The notes: generated by a model not told the origin, from the letters alone. A stretch of 64,000 nucleotides of DNA from Magicicada septendecula (GCA_034769895.1 CM068371.1:401341469-401405468); one strand, 5' to 3'; counted from the first letter of the stretch, positions 46,338-58,830 are shown. Numbers and translations are program-made.

Positions 46338-47601
46338 GAGGAATAGTATTCATCTCATTTGAGATAAAAATAAAATTTGAGTAATAGAAACTTATACAAA
46401 ATGTCCATGTCAGACTTTATTATGTATCTTTAAATTTAATTAAGTAATTGTGAAAACAAGATAAGTTACAGTCACCATTCTGTATTGTGTGTGATATTAT
46501 ATAATAATACAATATTACTTCATAATTTGAAGTAATAACAAGAATTAGAAATGTTTTTGTATTATAAACCTAGTCACGGTATAACTCATGAAAATGACAG
46601 GGACAAATATAACAGTTCTTTATGTTAAATGGTAAAGAAAATTTAAAACATATTCACCTAGTAATATTTATACTTGTCACATAAGAAAATATAGTACCCC
46701 AATATATAATCTTGTACTAATTGTTCCGCTACTGGCACATTAATTTGGCATGAGTTTGTTATGTTAAACTCTTTATTAGTGTAAATGTTAAAATATCCGT
46801 AATACTCATTATAATTCTTGGAATTAAATTATATCAGGCATGCCAAAATAACACAGCCTGCTGTGATATGTCTGCAGCAGACTGACAAGGTAACTGCAGT
46901 TTTTATACCAGTACCAAATACTGTAATAAATTATTAATATAAATATGCATGTATATGTTCTGTAAAAACGAAGTGTGTAATCTGTTTTTGTAAAAATAAA
47001 AGTTGTATTTTTATTTACTTTTCTTCCAGTTTAATTGTCCTATACCTTTGTATGTTCCTCAGTATCCCTGTTTGATTTGTTTAATGCAAACGTTATTTCA
47101 AATTATCCATATGTAATATGAGTAAAAAGCCTGTGAATCAGACATGAAAAATTTGTCTATGAGAATACAAGCACGGCTGTCTTCCTTGATTTTCTGTGAA
47201 CATTAAAAAAGTTGAACAGATGGATCAAACAGTAGTATAGTTGCAGAATGGTACTTTCCCAATACACATACCTGCACTAATTTGTGATTTCAATTATGCG
47301 ATAGTGGGTATCAATATGTAATGTATATTGTTTACATGTTTGGTTAAATGATACAAAACTGATTAATGGATAGTGTAGTCCAATTAAATAGTTTGTGTTT
47401 TTTATCGTAATCACTTTTTATTGTCATGTAATTACTACGAGAAGTGTTTCTAACAATATTATACGTTATGACAGATGCTTGCATATGATATATATACTTC
47501 CATAAACATATTTTATACTGACTATAATATACAAGGTATAAATTACTCAGTATAAAATATAGAATATGTCAGCAACAGATTGATTGGGATTTAAAAATTA
47601 G
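46338..47601. other. Intergenic AT-rich DNA
   Basis: No ORF, RNA gene or transposon recognised. Confidence 0.6.
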
Positions 47602-47963
47602 GTATTGTTACGACGGTCTACTTGATCGTCATAGGTACAGTGGAAACAAAATACAAGACACCAATTAAGTCACTAATCACAAGCTTTAATTTTCACAGTT
47701 AAACAGTTCGTAATTAACAACACAGTCTCCTACAACAAATCAAATAAAAATTGTTCACACGCAATAAAATGTCACTAATATTAAACACAATTGTATTACA
47801 ATTATACTGCCCGATTATAAAATGCAACACTTCACTAATAACCACTTGAACGTACACAGTAATATCGCCTGATAATCACTTGTAATCGCCCGACAATAAA
47901 CTCAGACCGCACTGTAAATATATCGCAACTAATACTGAAAACTAATGCCGCTGCCGCCATGTA

Positions 47964-49284
47964 CGAGGCTTATCCAGAAAGTAAGTACCGTCTGCGCATA
48001 TTGTAGTATGAAGGTCACGCATGCGTAGTTACTTCCTTCTTTTTGACGACGAAGTAGCCAAGCTATATTGTTTGTTTACATTCCGATTTACGTTTACTAC
48101 ACATCGGTAATCGTGTTTAAAAAAATCGATCGGCCCGCCAGTTGTGAAATAAGAACAGTTATTAGGTTTTTGAATGCGAGAAATCTTCGTCCTTATGAAA
48201 TTCATCATCAGATTTGAGAAATTTATGGATAGAATGCGATTAGTGAAGGTATGGTGAGAAAGTGGGTTAGGATGTTTAACGATGGAAGAGAAAATGTTCA
48301 CGACGAGGAGCGTAGTGGTCACCCGTCCTTAGTCAACGAAGAATTGCTACACAGTGTTGACGAGAAGGTTCGTTCCAATAAGCGATTCACAATTTCTGAT
48401 TTGTCAATGGATTTTTCAAACATTTCTAGATCTTTATTACACGAAATTGTGACTGAACATTTACACTACAAAAAACTGTTCGAGATGGGTGCCAAAAATG
48501 CTAACGGACGGTCACAAAACAAAACCCATGGGAGCAGCCTTGGAATTTTTGCAGCGTTATGAAAGAGATGGAAATTGTTTTTTGAAAAGAATTGTCACTG
48601 CTGATGAAACATGGGTTCTTACGAGACACCAGAAACTAAACGTCAGTCACTGCAATGGCGGCATACTGGTTCCCCGAAAGCCAAGAAAGCAAAGCCACCT
48701 CTTTCTGCAAAAAAAATCATGTGCACCGTTTTTTGGGACTGTCAGGGAATTTTGTTAGTGGAATTTATGGAACGAGGCACAACAATCAATGCAGATGTTT
48801 ACTGTGAAACACTCAAAAAGTTATGGCGAGCAATACAAAACAAAAGGCGTGGACTACCGGTACTGACTTCCGGAGTGGTGTTTGTGCATGACAACGCCCA
48901 ACCGCATACCGAACGTGTAACGACGGCGCTTGTTGATTCATTTTGCTGGGAACAATTCAGTCATCCTCCATACAGTCCAGATTTGGTGCTAGCGATTTCC
49001 ATTTGTTTTTGCAACTGAAGGAATTTCTTGGCGGCCAGAAGTTTGAAAGTGATGATGAGATAAAGGGAAACGTCCAGCAGTGGTTGAAGTCGCAGGCGGC
49101 CGAATTCTTTGAAGCAGGCATATTAAAATTAGTGCCAAGATACAACAAATGTCTCAACTTGCATGGTGACTATGTAGAAACGTAGATTAAGGTATGTAGA
49201 ATTTTTTAAAAATAAATTAATTTGAAAATAATTTGTATCATTTTCTTAATGCCCAAATGGTACTTACTTTCTGGATAAGCCTCA
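47964..49284 (+). mobile_element. mariner transposon
   Basis: 1321 bp with terminal inverted repeats (CGAGGCTTATCCAGAAAGTA at left, its complement at right) and TA duplications at 47962..47963 and 49285..49286. It sits inside the GTAT target duplication of element D, so it is the youngest insertion in this nest. Confidence 0.93.
48140..49185 (+). pseudogene. mariner transposase, frameshifted
   Basis: Coding pieces in several frames: MVRKWVRMFNDGRENVHDEE (helix-turn-helix region), TADETWV (first catalytic Asp), VVFVHDNAQPHTERV (second Asp) and PPYSPDL..SDFHLFLQLKEF (third Asp, D34D type), then a C-terminus ending LNLHGDYVET. Frameshifts near 48480-48620 and 48990, and stops in the N-terminal 100 codons, make it inactive. 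Confidence 0.92.
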
Positions 49285-49287
49285 TAT

Positions 49288-50408
49288 TGTTATATTAATT
49301 TCTTACTGCCATAATATTAATATGGAATATCAATAATTTTATTCAACAACGTTCAGGCACCATCTTGTGATATACAACAACATGAAATTTTACTTACCTT
49401 TAAAGGGCAGAATTCGGTTAAGCGAACCAGATGATAGCGGAATGTGTTATCTGAAATAATTACTATTGCTTGAAATGTTTACCAAATGACATTACCTTTT
49501 ATTTTCATATTACGTACATCAATGAGACTCTACCGTGCGAAAACAAGCACGCTACTATATGCCTTTTTGGCGTTGCGTCATGAGACAGAGTTCTACTGTA
49601 CAAGTTTAAAAATTTCCCTTAAACATTTCATAAGCCCTCCAAAATAACATATTCAATTATATTTTTTATGATATCATAATTATAAAAGTAATTTCACAAC
49701 CCAGCACTTATTTTGTTATACATTCTCTCATTCACTCACGCTCGCATTCTTAGTACAATTTCTTTTTTAATTTTCCCCAAATTGTGCTCATTTTATTATT
49801 AGTGAATGAAATATTGAAATATAAAAATATTAAAAGTTTTGTATCGACCACATTTTGTCACTTAGCTGTAATTTAGTCCTCCGGATGTCTCTTCGCTAAA
49901 CTCGCACTCTAGGTGTTAAAACTTTTACGAAACTTTATGTTTACATTTTATGTTTCACTGTTATTTATTTTATATAAATACTTCACTGTTTTACATTGTA
50001 CTAACGGACGTCCGAGACTTGGTTTTAGAAAATTTTTATACACGGCCGGCCGGCGATGCTGATATAATTTGACTGAGGCCGAATTACAATGCGGCAATAC
50101 TGAGGTGGGGAGGAACTGCGTCACCAATTTCTTTATGTAGAGATCCACGTCTTAGCGCAGAAATTGCGTAGCAGCATACCTTCGTATGACGTATACATGG
50201 GTGCAGCCTGTTGACACATTCGGCTAACAAAATGTTGTTGTTATGGACGTATACGCTCGACCTTGATGCAAATTCTGTCCACTCAATATTGCGCAGTTGC
50301 AAACCTTTATAAAACTTTACCAGTTTTTGATATGTGACTTTGAAATAAAAATACCATTTATCTCGATTATTCCCCAAAATACAGTAGGGCCAGAATTGTA
50401 CTGTTACA
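49288..50408 (-). repeat. Element D left (3') LTR
   Basis: 1121 bp, TGTTATATT...TTGTACTGTTACA, followed by the polypurine complement ACCCCCTCAATGAGAGGTTTT. Confidence 0.88.
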
Positions 50409-52974
50409 AAACCCCCTCAATGAGAGGTTTTATGACAAAGCATAAAAACTCTCATTGACACACTCATATTTCCTAAAGGGATCAGCTAGGATATGTCGCC
50501 ACAACCCCCTTACTGTTTATAAAAAAAATTATAACAACTCACCCTTGGTCCAATGATGGTGACAGTACCTGCATGACCTTACTGGACTTATCCAGAGAGA
50601 TCCCAACACCATAAGGCCAATCAGGCGCGTAACGCTCCTGCTCTGACGCGCTGGTCAGCTCAGAACCGCCGTCACAACATCACCAGACACTGAAACAACA
50701 AATCAAAAATATCAAAATAGTGACCTGGTATAATACCATACCCCTAACTGATCTGTTTCCCCTCAGCTATGTGCTGGTTTGTGTTAAGAAGCACTGGGTT
50801 TTCTGTAACTTATAACACCTATGATTATTACACCTAGTTCAAGAATTATTATATAGACGTCCCATTCTCTTAGTTCACTACCATTTACATTTATAAAATT
50901 GTTCGATTCCAATCGATAATAATTAATCCTTTCCCATTACCAAGAAGAAACATAAATCTTTATACTAATGCAATAATACTTTCAAAACATTTAAACACAT
51001 AATCAAAATTTACTCAAATTATAAAAATCTCCCTCTTTCTGAAACATTTTCTCTTTTACAAAAAAAATTACTATTATTATTATTAACAGTAAGTGATCCG
51101 GCACTGTTAATAAGACTTATCCCCTTTACTCCTCCACACACACTATTTCCCCCTCTGAACTGTTGCGTTCAGTTGCCTCCACAAGGACTGAGGCAGAAGG
51201 AGTGAGCACTTTTTTCTTTTCTCTCTCTCCCATCCTTGCTTTAGCTTTACAAAAACTTCAAGGTAAGTACCCCTACTTTTTATTCTTATGATATGCCCCT
51301 AAGGTCTACCACCCCTACTGAGGTGAAGTACACTATGCTCAAAAATAATCTTAGATTCCCCTTTTAAAACCCCATTAAATTTCTACGTTTAACCAATTTC
51401 AAAGGCAACCAACTATGGTAAGGTTTGACAATTTCTGCCCACAGCTGGTTGTCATCCAAAACCACGATCTAGGTTGGTAAGGCCGAGATTGCCCAAAATG
51501 TACGGAATCGCAATGGTTTGACACCTAGTGTCATATTTAGTTACATTTGTAACTACCCCCAAAATCATCAATTTATACATACATATAATTCATGTTTAAA
51601 TTCCTGTGCTAATACATAATAAACATAATACCTAATAATACACTCATAATTAACATTGCGATTATTACACTAAAATAACCAAATCACATTTAAGCTTGAT
51701 TAAAATTTACACACCCTACATCTTTAAATTTGCGTATAAAATTATAAACATAACATTTTAATTAATTAATTAATAATTTTAATTATTAACTTTTATTAAT
51801 TAGCCATCAATTATTTACCATTTATTTATCATTTAATTCTTCACAATTTCAAATTTATTATTAACATTCATTTTACATTTTATTTCATTTCTTATTACCT
51901 TTCTACTAGGAATTTTCTACTTAACCTTTCACATTTTGATCATTGATTAGTCTGGGTGACTCCTGTATTCACTATGCTTTGACTTATTCAAATGGCATTA
52001 ACATTTATAATCTTACTCACTTTATTCCTACTAACAACCACTATTAACAACCAGATTTGCATATTATGACACCAATCTCTCAATTATAACTCCCTTCCGA
52101 TTTTATCCAATTCCTCTGGCACCGCTCGTCTTTGTACTAGGATGTGTGTTGCCTACCCAATGCTCATTCCCTAATTTGGTTCCTGGACCCTCCCTAGGCA
52201 ACCCTTTCCGGCACATATCGGTTCCCCTCCCGCCACAACGCTTTTCGTTGAGGACTCCTTATCACACCACCCCCCTTACTACAAAATATCATCATCAACA
52301 AATTTATTTACCATTCACCTTACTCACCTCTCTACATATAATCACTACTACTGTGTCCCTAAAATATCTAACACCCTCTTTGTACTTTACTGGTATTTCA
52401 AAATTCTTATTTATCTAACTCCCATTAACTTTAATTAACTAACTCAACTGCCTTTTTTATCATTATCACCCAAACTCTATCCCTTTTGAAACACTTTACA
52501 TTATTGTGATCATTGACAATTGCATTAGAAAATTCATCCCTCACCTACTAATAACAATACATCTCAATATCCAAATATATTACGCTTAATCACATATTAT
52601 TCATTAGAAGCTAAATCTCATAGAACCATTTAACTTCATTATCAAACTTTCTTTTGTACAACATTAATTAAGTAATTAATCTTCAATTATTTAAAATTTC
52701 ATCATTACTTTCATCACTTATTTAGTTAAAAAAAAAAAAAGTTAATTGTTATTATTAAATCAATTAAACTATGATTTACTGTTACATACATGGTTTACAT
52801 AACATTACCTGTAATACACAACATCAAGAATACACAAATACATTGACATTAATACACACAAAAAAATATACAATCCAAACTTATTATTTTATCATTGACC
52901 AAAATCAGTTCATACACAGTCCATTTCAAAACCACTGTCCACATAATTAAATGTTCATAAACACAATAAACACT
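50409..52974 (-). other. Element D 3' untranslated region
   Basis: About 2.6 kb of AT-rich sequence. The first 200 nt match element A's 3' end (GATATGTCGCCACAACCCCC; ACCCTTGGTCCAATGATGGT). ORF 52146..52418 on the other strand is not convincing. Confidence 0.6.
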
Positions 52975-53405
52975 CTATCCTCCATCACTGAACAACAGTC
53001 GAATCTTAGGTCTATACAACTTATTTTTTATTAAATAGATGATATTATTATTATCAATATAATATTTATTTAAATTTTTATGTTCTTCCACACTGTCGTT
53101 TGAATTAATTGGATTATTGCATATCAATTTATCATATACCATGTCATCATCGGGTATGGTCCTGTCACCGTTAGTATTATCTGTCCTGATTAGGTAAGTT
53201 ATAAAGTCATTACTATCGTCATCATAGTTATCTACTACTACACCCTTTACTTCACAAGGTAAGCACTTGTTATCATTATTATCATCATCTACTATTGCTG
53301 CTATCTCAGTTTTACTATAAGGTAAGTATTCCCTAAAATTATCCACCATCTCTACTCCTAATCTCTCTATAAACTCTTCATAGTTTCTATTTACTTTAAA
53401 AATCT
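52975..53405 (-). pseudogene. Element D gag-like ORF, C-terminal domain
   Basis: Minus strand: FKVNRNYEEFIERLGVEMV, then a longer Asp-rich insert than in A, ITYLIRTDNTNGDRTIPDDD, and the end LYRPKIRLLFSDGG-stop. It is in a different frame from the preceding segment because of the GA repeat at about 53400..53450. Confidence 0.75.
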
Positions 53406-54053
53406 CTATCTCTCTCTTTCTCTCACAATATCTCTCATCACAATACCTCTCTCTCTCTCAACATATCTCTCACTATAACACCAAGCTACACTCTCTCTCT
53501 CAAAATATGCAGGGGTCACTAACTCACAATTACTGCACCACCTATGAGGTGCACAAAAAACCCAGGGAAATTTATTTGTAGACATATCGTCTCCCAAATA
53601 TATACTGAAGGAACTCTCGTCCTTCTTAAACACACGTGAAGCCGTTACTTCACCCCCAACTACAATATCAAAGGAAAAATTTACCCCCTGCATCCACTCT
53701 ACAAATATACTTTCTCTCCCTCTCTCTGATTCATCACACACAAACATCTCATTATCAACTTCTACTCTCTCTACAATTTCGTTATCACTATCGATATCCA
53801 CATAATTATTTTCTACCACCATATTTTTATTTGTATCATTGTTACTACCTATAAACTCATTAGTCAAATTATCATTGCTACTCACCTTATTAATTAGCAC
53901 CTTGTTTGCACTTAAACTAGCACTATTTTCTGTAAATGTATCATTACTACCTCCACTATTCTCTACCCCCATTTTATTCTCGTAATTCTCGTCTAATTTA
54001 TTCTTTGGTCTATCGAATTTCTCATTTACTAACGCTACTGTTTTTTCTGTCAT
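53406..54053 (-). pseudogene. Element D gag-like ORF, middle part
   Basis: Family-homologous sequence starts at MTEKTVALVNEKFDRPKNK (54053). It has an Asn/Asp/Glu-rich linker, then EWMQGVNFSFDIVVGGEVTA, WVFCAPHRWCSNC and ERESVAWCYSERYVERERG, colinear with A. Because the 5' LTR remnant is open in frame, the ORF extends upstream to 54272 (288 codons), but those first 73 residues are LTR sequence. Confidence 0.75.
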
Positions 54054-54256
54054 TTTGACACATTCGGCTAACAAAATGTTGTTGTTATGGACGTATACGC
54101 TCGACCTTGATGCAAATTCTGTCCACTCGATATTGCGCAGTTGCAAACCTTTATAAAACTTTACCAGTTTTTGATATGTGACTTTGAAATAAAAATACCA
54201 TTTATCTCGATTATTCCCCAAAATACAGTAGGGCCAGAATTGTACTGTTGCAGTAT

Positions 54257-54469
54257 TTATACCTCCGCTCACAGACTAGAACGTTCCAAGCTACATCTTA
54301 GCGCCAGTGTGTACTACATAATTAATTGCGGCCTTGACACAGTTCGCGCGGCTGGCGGCTTCGATAAAAGTCTCGCCAATGCGTCTAGAGTCACGTATGC
54401 CACACACATTAGAGCAAGATTCTTCTGACACATTCGACAAACACAGACTGTTCTGTAATGTCGTAACAC
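54257..54469 (-). repeat. Element E left LTR, distal part
   Basis: Continues the LTR after element D and ends GTCGTAACA. Then CTCCCTCCTCTTTAAG, complement of a polypurine tract. Confidence 0.85.
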
Positions 54470-54524
54470 TCCCTCCTCTTTAAGCTGTTCGTCCCGAACT
54501 GGCAAACTGTCTCTGAAGTAATAC

Positions 54525-55493
54525 TCAACCAGGCGATCTAGGCGGACGTCCTTGCGAAAGATAATTCTCCGATTCTTCAAATTTAGTCTCATGTGATCCA
54601 AACATCACATTTCCAGGAATGCGAGTCTTCCGCTCAACCACTAGTTTTGCTGGAATCACTCCTGTTGTGTCATGTACTGATGATCTAAACACCACTGGCT
54701 GATCCAAGTTTGTTTGGTTCTCGTCAACAACCTCTTGCGTAACCTCATCTTCAGCCACTTTGCCCTCGGGCGCTTCTATCAGCTCAGGAACAAGCAAGAG
54801 AGTTGTCTCGACACCCATAGTTGGCTTTCCAATCACTTCTTTTGTCGTTACACTTATTTGTATTTCCTCTGCTAGTTCTTGCTCCATTTCCGCTTCCAAT
54901 AGGGAGGGTTCCTCTTGACCAGATCTGTTGACTTTTTCTTTGACTAATGCCACTCGCTTAATTGAATGGTTGGTAGACTCTGTTATTTTAGCCATGCAAA
55001 GCTTTATCTTCTCTTGGCCAACCTTCAGGACATTCTCTCTTAAGTCCACAATGAATCTGTAGACATTCATAATGTCCGTGCCAAGAATCACTTCATCGAC
55101 AATGTCTACAAAGAGCATTTGGTGGCTAAACTCGAGAAGACCCAGGCGTATACATACGTCTATCTTTCCTAGCACCTTGACGGGGCTTCCAGTCACAGTC
55201 TGTATTGTACAAGAGCTAATTAGAGGCTGGCGATTGTTGACTAAGTCAGGGCGCACAATTAACACTGTTGTGCCCGTGTCAACTGTAAATGATGTTTGTT
55301 TACCTTCTGCAAAAACATTAACAATCAAGTTTCCACTGGTCTTATGTAGCGTGGAAACTGTATGCTGTTCTGGGGCTTTACTTCTCCAATTGATGCGATC
55401 ACTCTCTTCTCTCGGTATCTTCTCCCAGCAGTCTACCTGTAGATGACCATGTTTTCCACAGTTGTAACATTTCGGTCTCTGTCTTTTTCCCAT
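54525..55493 (-). pseudogene. Element E zinc knuckle-protease fused to integrase tail
   Basis: A single 322-codon frame. Residues 9-22 are the zinc knuckle CYNCGKHGHLQVDC; about residues 69-80 hold the protease site SFTVDTGTTVLIVRP, with an intact DTG, followed by FVDIVDEVILGTDIMNVY. After an acidic linker the frame jumps to an integrase C-terminal segment (VVDENQTNLDQ, FRSSVHDTTGVIPAKLV) homologous to element C's 23600 region. RT, RNase H and the DDE core were deleted. The zinc knuckle and protease show what is broken in element C. Confidence 0.88.
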
Positions 55494-56785
55494 CGTTCAA
55501 ATCGTTGCGACTCTCTTGAACTTCTGAATTGTTTGTCGAACAACGTTGTTTTTCTGCACCCAATGTAGCGGCAATGTGATACAGGGGTCTTCTGACTGCA
55601 GTGTGATGGCACAAACCCATTAATGTAGCGGGACGCTGACTTGGCAGCTTCAAACTCTAGGGCGTGAACAACAGCTTCTGAGCTATTTCGGTGCCTTGCC
55701 ATTCGTAACACTTGCTGAAGTTCACAATCTCCGATGCCATCAATAAATGTCTGCACCGCAAACCTTATTCAAAAATCTTCTGGTGCTTCAGGATAGGCCA
55801 ATCTAATCATCTGTCGATACTTGCTTCAAACTCTTGAAGACTCTCCCCGGAACGTTGTCGTCTTGTTCTCAACTGAGCGTAGTACACATCTTGCAAATGT
55901 TTATCACCATACCGTAATTCCAGAGCTTTTATTCAGAATAGGTGTTTTGGCTGTCAGGTGGCACTTTCTATAGTAATTCTGCCGCAGGTCCTTTTAATGC
56001 AAGAACGAGTGAAACAGGCTTGTCTTTCTCTGTCCAATTATTTGCGCATGCAGCGGCTTCGAATTGGCGTAAATACGTCGCCCAGTGCGTGCTTCCGTCA
56101 AAGGTTGGAGCTTTGACATGAACTGTCCCTACTTCAGCCAAAGTTACTTTCTCTATTGACTCATTATCAGAGTCTTTTTCTGACTGTATTATTGGTACAG
56201 TCTGTTCAGAAATTTGCTTTGGTTGTATCTTTATGAAGTGCTCAATTTCACTTTTAATTTGTTCTCTTATGTTTGCCATTGAGTTTTCTACTGCAGATAT
56301 TTTTGTTGACATAGCTTCTTCCACAGTCAAGACAGATTTTTTTTCTACTTCAATTTTTGTGTCTCCAATATTTTAGTAACTTGCTTATTAAGCTCACCTC
56401 GTAGGAGACCCATCTCTGCAGTGGTTTGTTCTTGTGTCTTCTTTTGCTCCTGTATTAACTCCTTGATGTCTTCTGTTTTACGCTTCCGTTCTTCTTTTTG
56501 TCTTTCTTCTGTTTCTAGCATTAGTGCTTTCTGACGTTCCTCAGCCTCTTCTCTTTCCTGCCTGCGTTTTTCATCCTGTAGTTTTTCTGCTTCTTCCGCT
56601 TCCTGTCTGCTTTTCTCATCCTGTTGTTTTTCTGCTTCTTCTCTTTCTTGTCTTCGTTCTTTTTTTTGCCATCTTTCTGCTTCTTCCGCCTCCTGTTGGC
56701 GTCTTTTCTCTGCGTCCTGTCGTCGTTGTTCCTCTGTCTGCAACATCAGCGCCTGGAAATTTTCCATCATCTGACTGGCATCCAT
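55494..56785 (-). pseudogene. Element E gag, frameshifted
   Basis: ATG at 56785 (MDASQMMENFQALMLQTEEQ) opens a 146-codon Glu/Arg/Gln coiled coil with repeated EEAEKLQDEKRRQ units. Next are 55968..56330 (AVENSMANIREQIKSEIEHF and HWATYLRQFEAAACANNW, the Gag core), 55433..55756 (CELQQVLRMARHRNSSEAV) and the knuckle ORF. At least three frame breaks. Confidence 0.87.
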
Positions 56786-56866
56786 TGTTTTCCGATTAAT
56801 TACGAATTACACTCGTCTTGTACAAAGTGTCCACTGTTAACCGTTCTATCCCAGTTCTGACACCAC

Positions 56867-57433
56867 TACGACGGTCTACTTGATCGTCGTAGGTACAGTG
56901 GAAACAAAATACAAGACACCAGTTAAGTCACTAATCACCAGCTTTAATTTTCACAGTTAAACAGTTTGTAATTAATAACACAGTCTCCTACAACAAATCA
57001 AATAAAAATTGTTCACACGCAATAAAATGTCACTAATATTAAACACAATTATATTACAATTATATCGCCCGATTATAAAACGCAACACTTCACTAATAAC
57101 CACTTGAACGTACACAGTAATATCACCCGATAATCAGTTGTAATCGCCTGACAATAAACTCGGACCACACTGTAAATATATCGCAACTAATACTGAAAAT
57201 TAAGGCCGCTGCCGCCATGTATTTATACCTCCGCTCACAGACCAGAACATTCCAAACTACGTTTTAGAGCCAGTGTGTACTACATAATTAATTGAAGCCT
57301 TGACACAGTCCGCGCGGCTTGTGGCTTCAAGAAAAGTCTCGCGAATGCGTCTAGAGTCACGTATGCCACACACGCAGTGAGATTCTTCTGGCACATTCGA
57401 CAAACACGTAGACTGTTCTGTAATGTCGTAACA
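56867..57433 (-). repeat. Element E right (5') LTR
   Basis: 567 bp, missing the first TGT; ends AATGTCGTAACA. Primer site on the minus strand TGGTGTCAGAACTGGGATAG as in C. Confidence 0.85.
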
Positions 57434-57437
57434 GTAT

Positions 57438-58823
57438 GTTCTATAACTCGTAGAAGCAAGTTGAATAAGAACTTGAACTAGATGCAAGTACACAATGAAG
57501 TAAAGCTTTGTGAATTCTTCTGAATATTTATTAGTATGATTAATATGCAACTAAAAATCCTAATCCAAAAGAAAGCGTAAACCTTTGATAAATCTGTATT
57601 ATCCCGTCTAGATTAGACATATGTTGACTGAAAACAATGAAAAAGAGCTTGCAAAGTAAGTACAGCAAAAGGTTTATAGAGACAACATTATTATTAGTTT
57701 GTAATTTCCACAGAAACAAATTTGTATGTACGTATATCTACTAGTTTAAATTATTAAAATATTTGTCAGTACTGTGGTTGCTGATGAACTCAGTTTCAGT
57801 TGTGTAGAATAGAATCGTTCTATCACTGAAAATGGCCTCCAGCGGTCATGTGTGAAAATTACTACTTTAGTAGACCATGGCCCCAGTAGCCCAGATTTTA
57901 TTTTCAACAATGTTGATGCCAGTTATGAAAGCCTTAGAAATATTATTATAATTGAGTATTTTATAAATTTGTATAATTTAAAGTATACAAAGTAAGAATT
58001 GTTTTTAAGAAAAACTATGAGAATCCAACTTAATTTATATAAAAAAGATGACAGTCTAGTAAAAATAAAACAGTCATAATCATACACTTAAAAACACTAA
58101 TGTAACACTTATATTTTACAGAACTGTACATTATTAATCACATAATATTTTAAAAAACATTTGACTTTATTTTGTGTATCACTATTGTTAATTTATATCA
58201 CTCTGACCTGAAAGAAAACAAAACTCATACTGAGTTAAAACATGCAAGTAAGCCACATTTTATTTTTCATATTTACATTTCAAGTTTGTGCTTATGTATA
58301 TGTGCCATTAATACTGTTCAACGGATAGTCTACATTAGTGTGAATTTGGTTAGGTGAGATTAACTTGTTATATTTTGGGAAGTTTAGGTTTGTTAATTTA
58401 GGGTAGGCTATGTAGGTTATGTAAATTTTAAACTATAAGTTAGATGAGTTTGAAGTTAACTAGTCTGCTCTGTATGAATAAAAACCTAGTAGGCCTACTT
58501 GAATAATTGAAATTAGTTGTCCTCTTCAGAGATGCCATCAGAGGTTGTAAGACTGTCGTAAAAAATTTGTGCTTCTTTTGATGTAAACTTCTTTAGGTCT
58601 TGCAAGTTTTAAACATCACCTTGGAAGTTGGCAATTTTTCATTATATAACCGATCAGAATGTTCGAACTCACCAGTTCTAAGATCTGGTGTTTCGTGAAT
58701 ATTCATTTTCTTCATTAATGCTACTGATTTTAACCATGTATGTTTCACGATGTAAAATTAAATTTGGTTCTCCACGTAATATTTTAAATTCTTTTATTGG
58801 CCTACTTTGAAATGGACATTTTG

Positions 58824-58830
<7 letters not shown>
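57438..58830. other. Intergenic AT-rich DNA
   Basis: Nothing recognised. Confidence 0.6.

Larger units (their letters stand above)
49288..54252 (-). mobile_element. Element D: pol-less LTR retrotransposon, 5'-deleted
   Basis: Third copy of the A/B type. The left (3') LTR 49288..50408 is complete; of the right (5') LTR only about 195 bp (54055..54252) remain, joined directly to the middle of the gag-like ORF. Target duplication GTAT: right copy 54253..54256, left copy split by the mariner (G47961, TA, T49287). Minus orientation, donor ACTTAC at 49392..49397. The 5' LTR end, primer site and N-terminal coding part were lost in one deletion. Confidence 0.88.
47606..57433 (-). mobile_element. Element E: Ty3/gypsy retrotransposon, pol-deleted, with nested insertions
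   Basis: Same family as element C. Left LTR 47606..54469 (split by mariner and element D) and right LTR about 56867..57433, with an exact GTAT duplication at 47602..47605 and 57434..57437. The internal part 54470..56866 carries gag and protease but lacks RT, RNase H and most of integrase. The right LTR has lost its terminal TGT next to the primer site. Confidence 0.9.
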
